Origin: CAVWCW01 sp963753615
GTDB taxonomy: Bacteria > Pseudomonadota > Gammaproteobacteria > Chromatiales > Chromatiaceae
DNA: 14,936 nucleotides
NCBI GenBank assembly: GCA_963753615.1
Contig: CAVWCW010000017.1
Coordinates: 1 to 14,936, forward strand
Direction of reading: 5' to 3'
Below the pieces are notes generated by a model that saw nothing but the letters and a program-made list of their open reading frames with translations, did no database searches and was not told the origin of the DNA. Of the stretch, positions 1-7,107 are shown piece by piece; position 1 is the stretch's first letter, and each line of letters starts with the position of its first letter. Position numbers and translations under genes: made by a program.

Positions 1-1297
1 TCCTTGGCAAACAGCTTGGAGTTGCGCCGGAAGTTGTACAGCCGCTGCTTTTCCATCGGCAGCTCCTGCAATTCCATGGCCTCGAAGCCACGCTCCCGGA
101 ACCAGTGGGCGGTCTGGGTGGTGAGCACGAACAGACGTTTATCCCCTGGCCCCGCGCTTTGTTCCATATAGGCGAGCAGGCGGTCGCCACGGCCGCCATT
201 GCGATAGTCGGGGTGCACCGCCAGGGGCCAGTTCGCCCACGGCCTCGTGGGAAACGGGTAGAGGGCGGCGCAGGCGATGATGATGCCGTCGCGCTCGAGC
301 ACGTGAAGCGTTCGATCTCGGTTTCCAGCCGCTCGCGGGAGCGGCGCACCAGCGCGCCGGCGCTCTCCAGCGGGTCGATCAGCTCCAGAATGCCGCCGAC
401 GTCGTCGATGCGGGCAGGCGGAGGCCCTCGTAGGGCTCGGCGCTGAGCAGGGTGCCCAGGCCGTCGCGGGTGAACAGCTCCTGCAGCAGGGCGCCGTCGG
501 TGTCCGCTGCAGCAGATGGATGCGCCGCACCCCTGCGCAGGCGGCCACTGCGGCGCTCAGGTGCCGGCGTAGGTCGTCCGGCCAGTCGGGCGCTCGGCGC
601 TCAGGGCTCCGCGTCGCCTGGGATCAGGTTGGAGATGGGCTGGCCTGGTCGTCCGTAGAGGCCCGGCCCTCGACCAGGAAGACCACTTGTCGGGCCCCCA
701 GGGCGATGGCCGCCGAGCGCGCTACGTCCTCGGCGCTGAGGTTGAACACCTCGCCGGTGGGGGAGTAGCCGATCGGCGGAATCAGCGCGATGGCGCCGGC
801 GTCCAGGCGCTGGCGACGCCGTGCGCGTCGATACGGCGCACTTCGCCGGTGTGCAGTAGTCCATCCCGTTGCGCACGCCGAGGGGCGGGCGGTGACGAAG
901 TTGCCCGAGGCCACCCGGATGCGGGCCCCGGCCATCGGGGAGTTGGCCAGGCCCATGGAGAGCAGGGCCTCGACCTCCACCCGCACGGCGCCGGCGGCCT
1001 CCTTGACGCAGGCCAGGGCGGCATCGTCGGTAACGCGCAGACCGCCCAGTACTGCATGCGGGCGCCGCTGGCGGCGCAGCCGCTCCTCGATCTGCGGCCG
1101 CGCCCCATGCACCAGCACCAGGCGGATGCCCAGCCTGTGCAGCAGGGCGATGTCGTGGATCAGGTTGGCAAAGCGGGTCGGCCACCGCCTCGCCGCCAAA
1201 CCGATGACGAAGGTGCGCCCGCGGTGGGCGTGGATATAGGGCGAGGAATGGCGGAACCAGTCGACAAAGGGGTCCGGTTGCGGGGCTAATCGTTCAC
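1..1297 (-). CDS. argA: N-acetylglutamate synthase ArgA (partial at left edge; many frame breaks)
   Basis: ArgA makes N-acetylglutamate from glutamate and acetyl-CoA, the first step of arginine synthesis, in the cytoplasm. The N-terminal amino-acid-kinase-like domain is recognised from LVLVHGARPQIEERL, GLRVTDDAALACVKEAAG, GLANSPMAGARIRVASGN and IPPIGYSPTGEVFNLSAED. The C-terminal GNAT domain is recognised from LFVLTTQTAHWFRERGF and RLYNFRRNSK, which reaches the window edge, so only the last few codons are missing. These pieces lie in all three minus frames, with roughly ten or more single-base breaks (for example near 1290, 1200, 870, 425, 313 and 258). The start is a GTG at 1297, preceded by AGGA at good spacing and 8 bases after the argE stop. 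Read literally it meets TAG at codon 4, and the ArgA frame (QPDPFVDWFRHSSPY) resumes one base out of phase. Motif conservation argues for sequencing deletions rather than a dead gene, but a pseudogene is not excluded. Confidence 0.9.
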
Positions 1298-1305
1298 CTG
1301 ATTTC

Positions 1306-2450
1306 CTAGAAACAGAACTTCTGGATCAGCGAGCGCAGCAGCGCCAGGGTGGGCTGGAAGTGCTCCATGGGAATGTATTCGTCCGGCTGGTGGGCCTGGT
1401 CGATGTGGCCCGGGCCGAGGACCACGGTCTCCATGCCCATGGCGTTGAAGAAGGGGCCTTCGGTGGCGAAGGCTACCGCCTCCGCCGGGTGGCCGGTAAG
1501 CGTCTCGGCGGCCTGCACGATGGCGGCCTGGGCCGGGGTCTCCATGGCGTCGATGCCGGGGAATAGGGGCGTCAGCTCCAAGCCCAGGCCGCTGTCGTCC
1601 AGGGTCTCGCCCAGGCGCTGGCGCAGGGACTCGCGCAGCTCGTCGATCTGCATGCCGGGCAGCGGGCGCAGGTCGATCTGCAGCTCGCATTCGCCACAGA
1701 TGCGGTTGGGGTTGTCGCCGCCGTGGATATGGCCCAGGTTCATGGTCGGCACCGCCACCTTGAACAGGGGGTTGCGGTGGCGCCGCCTGCAGTTCCCGGC
1801 GCCAGTCGAGGATCGCCCCCATCGCCGGTACATGCCCTCCAGGGCGTTCGCGCCCAGGCTCGGGTCGCTGGAGTGGCCGGCGCGGCCGGTGAGCCGGATC
1901 GACTCCATGGCGATACCCTTGTGCAGGCGCACCGGCCGCAACCCGGTGGGTTCGCCGATCACCGCGTGCCGGCCCAAGTGCAACCCGCTCTGCTGCAGGG
2001 AACGGGCGCCGCACATGCTGCTCTCCTCGTCGGCGGTGGCGACGATGGTGAGCGGGCGGCGCAGGCGCTCCAGGGGCAGTCCTGCAGGGTGGCGACGATA
2101 AAGGCGAAGAACGACTTCATGTCGGCGCTGCCCAAGCCATAGACCCGGTCGTTCTCCTCGGTGGCGCGGAAGGGGTCGTGCTGCCAGCGGCGCTCGTCGT
2201 AGGGCACGGTGTCGGTGTGGCCCGACAGTACCAGGCCCTCGGGGCCCGAGCCGCGGTTGGCGACCAGATTGAATTTGTCGTCGCGCCCGCACACCGGCAG
2301 AATGCTCACGGCGAAGCCGAGCGGCTCGAGCCAGCCGGCCAGCAGCTCCACCAGTTCCCGGTTGCCCAGGTCCCAACGGGGATTGACGCTGCTCACCGAG
2401 GGCGTGGCGATCAGGGCCTGGATCATTTGCATTAGACTGGGCGTGGACAT
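1306..2450 (-). CDS. argE: Acetylornithine deacetylase ArgE (frame breaks)
   Basis: ArgE is an M20-family metallohydrolase that removes acetate from N-acetylornithine to give ornithine. The expected metal and catalytic motifs are all visible in order: SGHTDTVP (His ligand), GLGSADMKSFFAF (bridging Asp), ATADEESSM (catalytic Glu pair), VIGEPTGLRPVRLHKG (Glu ligand), AGHSSDP, NLGHIHGGDNPNRICGECEL and the last His in DQAHQPDEY. The length of about 380 residues is normal. The start is the ATG at 2450 (MSTPSLMQ), which aligns with the usual ArgE beginning; the open frame further upstream is only antisense to the neighbouring gene. The frame shifts near 2077, and a compensating pair lies around 1790-1830 (GMYR, then AMGAILDWRREL, then NPLFKVAVPTMNL). 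argA follows in the same direction, so the two look co-transcribed. Confidence 0.93.
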
Positions 2451-2495
2451 GCTGAGGATTTTGGAGCCAATGCCCGACGGGCGCAAGGGTGGGGC

Positions 2496-3207
2496 GTGAG
2501 AGACTGGCGCGATCCGGCAGTCTACGCCTTTACCGCTGGGCTCAGCCCCCAGCAATGGGCCTGGGAGTTTCTGCGCCGCAACCCCGAGTACCGGCGCCAA
2601 TGGCAGGCGTTTTGGGTCACGTGGCAGGCGCTGGAGGCGGCCTACGGCAGCCCGCCCAACCGCGATTTCAATGCCTGGAAGCAAGATCCCCGGGCCTGGG
2701 TGCCGGCCGCCGAGTGCGGTGACGGCGAGTGCCGGGTCGACCGGGACAAGGTGCTGATCGAATGCGCCCTCGGGGCCCGCTGGGGTTTCTATAAGTTCCC
2801 CCCGACCCGGCGGAAGACGACGTGGTGGGCCGCGGCTTGCTGGTGTGGCGCGAGCCCGAGCGCAACGCCCCGGTGCCCCTGGACCCGGACGACGCGACTA
2901 TCTGGGGGCGGACCCGGAAAAGGTCGCCTTGGGCTTCGACCTGGCCCTACCGCTACGCGAACAGTTGGACCAGGCCAAGCGCCTGCTGCAGGTGCTGCAG
3001 CGGCAACGTCGCCTGCAGCCCCGGAGCACCGCCTCTCAGCGCGCGCGCTGGACCCTCTATCTGCGCCTGCTCGACGCCGAGGCGGCCGGCGCAGGCCGGG
3101 AGATCATGCGCGCGCTTTGCGCCCCGGACGAGCTGGGGCCGAACTTGGGCGCCGCGCGGGAACTGGCCGGCGGCGGTTATCGGCGCATCCTGCTGCTGCC
3201 CCAATGA
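2496..3207 (+). CDS. DUF6499/DUF2285 domain protein (two frame breaks)
   Basis: The N-terminus (RDWRDPAVYAFTAGLSPQQW, then WEFLRRNPEYRRQW) matches the transcriptional-regulator-like DUF6499 domain. The C-terminal half (FDLALPLREQLDQAKRLL, TLYLRLLDAEAAGAGREI, GGGYRRILLLPQ) matches DUF2285. Total length is about 235 residues, usual for this two-domain family, whose biochemical function is unknown; a DNA-binding role is only suggested by the family name. The start is GTG 2496, preceded by the G-rich AAGGGTGGGG. The frame changes once in the six-C run at 2798-2803 and again near 2890-2900. Between these points the sequence VVGRGLLVWREPERNAPVPL is read in an intermediate frame. The gene is divergent from argE with only 45 bases between starts, so the two promoters must be compressed or overlapping. 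Confidence 0.8.
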
Positions 3208-3287
3208 TCGGCGGGCCCGGCCAATCGCCCGGCCTCTCCTCGGAGGCATCGCTGTTCCTCGGCAAAGGGATGCACCGCAATCGCCCA

Positions 3288-3589
3288 TCAGTTGCAGTCA
3301 TTGTCCATTGTCAGCTCGCCCGCTTCGGTGACCCGTATCGTGCGTACGAACATCATCGAGTCGATGCGCTCGAACTGAGTATCCAGCGCCCAATCCACGT
3401 CCGACTCGCGCAGGCCGTCGTAGATATTGACCCGGCCTGTCGCTCCATCGCCAGTTGCGCCTCACTGGGCCGCACCAACTGTTCGTATTGCCAGCGACCG
3501 AGTGCCCCGGCATCGGACGGATCCGAGATCACCACCATTACCGAGAGCAAAGCCAGCATCGGCAACAAACGCGGGTTCGATTTACGCAT
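3288..3589 (-). CDS. Small predicted exported protein, function unknown (one frame break)
   Basis: Starting at ATG 3589 with GGGGAAA upstream, the protein begins MRKSNPRLLPMLALLSVMVV, a typical Sec signal peptide with probable cleavage near residues 27-30. A mature part of about 70 residues follows: WQYEQLVRPSEAQLAMERQ, then NIYDGLRESDVDWALDTQF, then RIDSMMFVRTIRV, ending in an acidic tail with one Cys next to last. A single missing base in the GGCCGGG stretch near 3430 moves the reading into another minus frame, which ends at the TGA at 3288. The two halves join into one plausible protein of about 101 residues. I recall similar short exported proteins with a YDGL...MMFVRT core in gammaproteobacteria but know no function. 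It converges on the DUF2285 gene. Confidence 0.6.
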
Positions 3590-3696
3590 TGTCAGTTTCC
3601 CCTTCTGGCTGCGGTTTACGGCAAAGACCGTTGCCGTTGGTTGAAACTGTACGTAAGTACTCTCGGGCCATCAGTGAGCCAGCAAACGCGGATTCG

Positions 3697-3709
3697 GTGA
3701 AATATTCAC
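3697..3709. promoter_or_regulatory. Perfect palindrome GTGAAATATTCAC, candidate operator
   Basis: GTGAA-ATA-TTCAC is a perfect 5-bp inverted repeat with a 3-bp AT centre, lying about 76 bases before the start of the Crp/Fnr-type gene. It resembles the CRP core GTGA-N6-TCAC but with five instead of six central bases. Autoregulation by the downstream regulator is an inference. Confidence 0.35.
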
Positions 3710-3724
3710 TTCGCTGGGTATGGC

Positions 3725-3753
3725 TTGTGCGCCGGCCGGCCTTTGATTATCTT
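3725..3753 (+). promoter_or_regulatory. Weak sigma70-like promoter candidate for the Crp/Fnr gene
   Basis: TTGTGC at 3725-3730 and TATCTT at 3748-3753 are separated by exactly 17 bases. This would give a leader of about 25 bases before ATG 3785. Both boxes match the consensus poorly, so this is only a candidate. Confidence 0.22.
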
Positions 3754-3784
3754 GATTGCTCGAGCAGAAACCCCTAAGCCGCCC

Positions 3785-4426
3785 ATGTTTCAGAACGTCT
3801 CGCTGTTTCAGGATTTACCGGAAGCGGACCTCAATGCCCTGTCCAGTCGCGCCGTCACCCGCCATTACCGGCGCCAGACGGTGGTGATCGGCCAGGGAGA
3901 CGAATCGGACTCCCTGTACCTGGTGATCAGCGGCAGGCTCAAGGTGTATTGCAGCGACGAGGAAGGAAAAGAGGTTATTCTGGCCTTCCTGGAGCCCAGC
4001 GACTCTTTCGGCGAGTTGGCGCTGCTCGACAAGGAGCCCCGCTCCGCCTCGGTGGAGACCATGGAGCCCAGCAAGTTGGCGGTTATTTCCCAAGGCGATT
4101 TCCGTGCCTTCCTTGCGAGCCATCCGCAGGTGGCGATCAACCTGATCCAGACGCTGGCCCGACGCAACCGCGTGCTGCTGGAAAGCGTCTCGGACCTGGC
4201 CTTGCTGGACGTCTATGGACGAGTTGCCAGGGCGCTGCTGAAAGAGGCGAAACCGGACAACGGCAAGCTGGTCACCGCAAAGCTCACCCATCAGGAGATC
4301 GCCAATATGGTGGGTTCGTCCCGGGAGATGGTGAGCAAAATCATGAAAGAGCTGAAGTTCGGGGGCTACATCAGCGTGGATGCAAAGCGCATTACCATCG
4401 AAAATCGGTTGCCCGTTCGCTGGTAG
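3785..4426 (+). CDS. Crp/Fnr-family transcriptional regulator
   Basis: This is an intact 213-residue cytoplasmic regulator. Residues 1-115 form a cyclic-nucleotide-binding-type beta barrel (GDESDSLYLVISGRLKVYC, then DSFGELALLDKEPRSASVE). The phosphate-binding cassette keeps the Glu of FGEL and the Arg-Ser of PRSAS, as in cAMP-binding CRP, so a nucleotide ligand is possible. The C-terminal winged helix has the recognition helix in LTHQEIANMVGSSREMVSKI. There is no N-terminal cysteine cluster, so it is not an oxygen-sensing FNR, and there is no obvious CooA haem ligand pattern. I chose ATG 3785 because the family begins MFQNVSLFQDL; the in-frame extension upstream is not family-like. No clear Shine-Dalgarno precedes this ATG. 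The ligand and targets cannot be told from the sequence. Confidence 0.9.
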   Translation: MFQNVSLFQDLPEADLNALSSRAVTRHYRRQTVVIGQGDESDSLYLVISGRLKVYCSDEEGKEVILAFLEPSDSFGELALLDKEPRSASVETMEPSKLAVISQGDFRAFLASHPQVAINLIQTLARRNRVLLESVSDLALLDVYGRVARALLKEAKPDNGKLVTAKLTHQEIANMVGSSREMVSKIMKELKFGGYISVDAKRITIENRLPVRW

Positions 4427-4624
4427 CCGGCGCCCCCTAGCGGCTCGGCGCGGCAAGCCCGGATACTCAAACAGGGCGGCGGTCGCCTGAGCCAGTTCAA
4501 TGCGAAACCTGTCCGTTGTTCCAATTTTTCGGCGCCTCAGGATCGGTCAGACGGTAACCCGCCGCCTGCCCGCCCGCCGTCGATGCTATCTTTTCCGAAG
4601 AAGTGACTAGTGGAGAGGCTCAAG

Positions 4625-5602
4625 ATGCGCATTCCCTATTGGCGAGCGGGCCGCCTGGCGTTCCTGTGTACCCTGATTGTCTCGAGTGTTGTCTGGGTTC
4701 CGCGCGCCGAGGCGGACGGCGAGCCGACCACAATCGTGCTGGGAACGGCCACCGCGGGTGGCGGGTTCCAGCTGTTCGGCCGGCATCTGGCCGAGGCGAT
4801 CAATCTCGCGGATCCGAGCATTCGGGTCGACGCCATCGCCACCCGGGGGAGCAGGCAGAATCTCGACCTGCTGGAGCAGGGTGAGATCGATATCGGCTTG
4901 GTGGAGGGCAATGCCGCGCGCCAGGCGTTGGAGGGGATCGGGCGGGCGTCGGCGAGGCTCGAAGTGTTGTCGGTGATGTATCCCAACCCGGGCATGTTCG
5001 TGGTGCGCGCCGACTCGCCCTACCGCAGCATCGAACAGCTTGAGGGCAACCCGGTCGCGTTCGGCACGCGCGCCTCGGGGCTGCGCATCCTGGCGAAGGA
5101 TGTGCTCGACGGCATCGGCCTGGTGCCGGAGCGGGATTTCGAGCCGGTGATTCTGGATAAAGCCGCCGACGGGCCGCGCCTGGTGCTGGCGGGGCAGGTC
5201 GCGGCCTTGTGGGGTGCCGGAATCGGCTGGCCGGGTTTCGTGGCGATCGCCCAAAGCCCGACGGGGGGGCGTTTCATCGCGCCCTCGGCCATCCAGGTCC
5301 AGCAGATCCTCGCCAGGCATCCGCACCTTCGCCCCATGTCGGTGCCCGCTGGGACCTACCGAGGGCAGGACACGCAGATCGATTCGGTGGGACTATGGTC
5401 GCTCATTCTGGTCCGTCCAGAGTTGCCGGAGCAGCTGGTATACCGGCTGGCGGGGGCAATCCACAAGGCCCAAGAAGCCCTGGCCGAACGGCTCGCCCAG
5501 GGACGCTACACGGCGGCGCAGAACACGGTGGACCAGGTGGCGCCCGAGCGCCTGCACCCCGGCGCCGAGCGCTTCTACCGTGAAGCCGGTTTCTTGCGCT
5601 GA
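4625..5602 (+). CDS. TAXI-family TRAP transporter solute-binding protein (orphan)
   Basis: This is a periplasmic substrate-binding protein of the TAXI (TRAP-associated extracytoplasmic immunogenic) family, 325 residues. A Sec signal peptide covers residues 1-30, with likely cleavage after RAEA. The mature protein opens with the family hallmark TIVLGTATAGGGFQLFGR, then LDLLEQGEIDIGLVEGNAA, the hinge region PGMFVVRADSPYRSIEQLEG and the C-terminal QIDSVGLWSLILVRPELPE. ATG 4625 is preferred over the in-frame GTG at 4610 because GGAGAGG at 4612-4618 is well placed to serve ATG 4625. TAXI proteins normally work with a fused DctQM-type membrane permease; none is present on either side, so the substrate is unknown and the partner must be encoded elsewhere. 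Transcription is probably independent, since about 200 bases separate it from the regulator upstream. Confidence 0.9.
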   Translation: MRIPYWRAGRLAFLCTLIVSSVVWVPRAEADGEPTTIVLGTATAGGGFQLFGRHLAEAINLADPSIRVDAIATRGSRQNLDLLEQGEIDIGLVEGNAARQALEGIGRASARLEVLSVMYPNPGMFVVRADSPYRSIEQLEGNPVAFGTRASGLRILAKDVLDGIGLVPERDFEPVILDKAADGPRLVLAGQVAALWGAGIGWPGFVAIAQSPTGGRFIAPSAIQVQQILARHPHLRPMSVPAGTYRGQDTQIDSVGLWSLILVRPELPEQLVYRLAGAIHKAQEALAERLAQGRYTAAQNTVDQVAPERLHPGAERFYREAGFLR

Positions 5603-5975
5603 CGCGGTCCGCGATTCCGCGGTGGGCGGGCAGCGACCGCGCAGTCTGGAAACAGGCGGGCGCGGAAAAAAACGGCCAGACCGAAGTCTGGCCAAGCGGG
5701 AGGCACAGGGTTGGGCGGGAGATCAGGCTTCTTTATCGGGCCGGTTCGGTGTTTTTGTCGCCTTTGTTGCCGCCATTGGTAGATAGCGTACCTGGATCGC
5801 AAAGCCCGCTCAGCGAAGCAGTACCGGAGTGAACGTGAATTATTTACGCCGGAAGGGGGCCGGGCCTAGGTTTCTCGAGCTGCACCGTTCCTGCGCGTGA
5901 CCGGTGAACGGTTCGGCTTCCCTATCGGTTAACGCGCCATGCCATGCGGCACAGGTTCCTTAGATCGAACAACGA
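5603..5975. other. Gene-free stretch with a minus-strand terminator
   Basis: No convincing gene is present on either strand. It holds the hairpin at 5674-5693 described separately, a tiny minus-strand frame at 5726-5779 with no ribosome site, and an imperfect inverted repeat accgttc/gaacggt at 5884-5890 and 5906-5912. The AT-rich stretch at 5837-5846 could contain a promoter on either strand, but no clear box pair is visible. Confidence 0.5.
5665..5693 (-). terminator. Rho-independent terminator, minus strand, UUCG loop
   Basis: Read on the minus strand, GGCCAGAC-TTCG-GTCTGGCC forms a perfect 8-bp stem closed by the very stable UUCG tetraloop. It is followed by G and a run of T (the A run at 5666-5672 on the plus strand). 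On the plus strand there is no T tract after the hairpin, so it does not serve the TAXI gene in that orientation. Confidence 0.8.
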
Positions 5976-6944
5976 ATGACGATGGCCAATCAACACCCTC
6001 CGACGGTCTCGGTCCTGATCACTGTGTTCAACGGGGAGCGCTTCTTGGCGCAGGCCGTGCAGAGCGTGCTCGCCCAGACAGGGGTTGGCTTCGAATTGGT
6101 GGTGGTAGACGACGGTTCGACGGATGCCACCAACCGGGTGCTCGACAGCTTTGCAGACCGGCGCGTGATTGTGGTCCGTCGTCCCCGCATCGGTCGGGGT
6201 CGGGCGCTCAACCTGGCGATCGCGCAATCCCGCGGATGCTACATCGCAATTCTCGATGCCGACGATATTTGTCTTCCCGGCCGACTCGCTGCTTCGGTGG
6301 CGCACTTGGAGCGCCATCCGGATGTCGCCGCCGTTGGCGCTGCAAGGTGGACGATACTCGATGAGCAGTTGGGGGTTCAGAGATCGCTCGGCGGTGCAGT
6401 CGAAGATCAGGAAATCCGCAGCCACTTGCGTCGGTATCGCACGCCGTTTCCTCACAGTTCGGTGATGTTCCGGCGAGCGGCAGTCGAGCGGGTCGGCGGT
6501 TACGACGAGGCGCTCGTGTTCGGGTTCGATCTCGATATCATTGCTCGGGTGGCGGAAACCGGCCGACTGTACGGGCTCGACAGCGCGCTCGTTCAGCGGC
6601 GTTTTCACGATGGTCAATTCTTCCGGAACCAATATGGGGAGGCAGGCCGGTTTCTCCGCCGTATTGCCACGCGGCGGCGAATCGAGCGACGAATCCATCG
6701 TGCCCACGGCGGCGATGCCCCCACCGTGGCTCGCGCAGTCAGATTTGAAGCCGGGCGCCTGATAAAACTGCTGATCTCGCGGTTGCTGCTGCGATTGGCG
6801 CCCGGCATCATCTTGCGGCGGAGTCAGCGCTGCGGATGGAAGCACCAGCCGCTGACGACAGCTATTGGCCGAGAGAGACCCCGACCGGAGGGCGGCACCC
6901 TAACGATGATGGCAAAAATTGAAAACCCTCGGGAAACCCTATAA
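5976..6944 (+). CDS. Family 2 glycosyltransferase
   Basis: This is a GT-A fold glycosyltransferase that probably transfers a nucleotide-sugar-derived residue to a surface polysaccharide or lipid in the cytoplasm; donor and acceptor cannot be told. It begins SVLITVFNGERFLAQAVQSV, with the nucleotide-binding DDGSTD at residues 45-50, the metal-binding DADD at 94-97, and the acceptor-side region FPHSSVMFRRAAVERVGGYD followed by FGFDLDIIARVAE. The tail after about residue 240 is very basic, with a short hydrophobic stretch (LLISRLLLRLAPGIIL) that may be a membrane-associating helix. Total 322 residues; ATG 5976 and ATG 5982 are both possible starts and neither has a clear ribosome site. No other polysaccharide genes flank it, which is unusual since such genes normally cluster. 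Confidence 0.88.
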   Translation: MTMANQHPPTVSVLITVFNGERFLAQAVQSVLAQTGVGFELVVVDDGSTDATNRVLDSFADRRVIVVRRPRIGRGRALNLAIAQSRGCYIAILDADDICLPGRLAASVAHLERHPDVAAVGAARWTILDEQLGVQRSLGGAVEDQEIRSHLRRYRTPFPHSSVMFRRAAVERVGGYDEALVFGFDLDIIARVAETGRLYGLDSALVQRRFHDGQFFRNQYGEAGRFLRRIATRRRIERRIHRAHGGDAPTVARAVRFEAGRLIKLLISRLLLRLAPGIILRRSQRCGWKHQPLTTAIGRERPRPEGGTLTMMAKIENPRETL

Positions 6945-6949
6945 CGCAG

Positions 6950-7025
6950 TACCCGTGGATGAAGAGCAGGACATCCACCGGGCGTGGCACTGCGTTTGGT
7001 GGATGCGCTGCGCTTCATCCACCCT
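6950..7025. repeat. REP-like doublet of palindromes with GGATG...CATCC arms
   Basis: Two palindromes lie side by side in the gap between the converging glycosyltransferase and RND genes. The first pairs gtggatg (6955-6961) with catccac (6972-6978). The second pairs ggtggatg (6998-7005) with catccacc (7016-7023) around a cgctgcgctt centre. The second unit closely resembles a short intergenic palindrome I recall as scattered through many proteobacterial genomes. As a transcript it folds into two hairpins and could act as a bidirectional terminator or mRNA stabiliser. Confidence 0.65.
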
Positions 7026-7107
7026 CCGGGAATCGCTTAACTTCATGGCATTGGGTTAAGAGCCTTGTCTATCCTTTGAACCGAGCGCGCGCTAAGCAAT
7101 CAAGCCA

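Noticed and set aside
1959..2684. N-terminal extension of argE up to 2684
   Set aside because: The extra 78 residues are antisense to the DUF6499 gene and absent from the ArgE family, which starts close to MSTPSLMQ.
2496..3644. A 382-codon plus-strand frame starting with the DUF6499 domain
   Set aside because: After about residue 103 it follows the wrong frame and loses the DUF2285 signature; the real gene shifts frame twice and stops at 3207.
3649..3660. Short palindrome-like gtacgtaagtac upstream of the Crp/Fnr gene
   Set aside because: Only 4-bp arms with a 4-base centre; easily due to chance.
3744..3757. FNR-like box TTGATtatcTTGAT
   Set aside because: The second half is a direct repeat, not the ATCAA needed for an FNR/CRP dimer site.
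5575..5802. A 75-codon minus-strand frame across the terminator
   Set aside because: It contains the terminator hairpin, has no ribosome site and shows no protein-like pattern.
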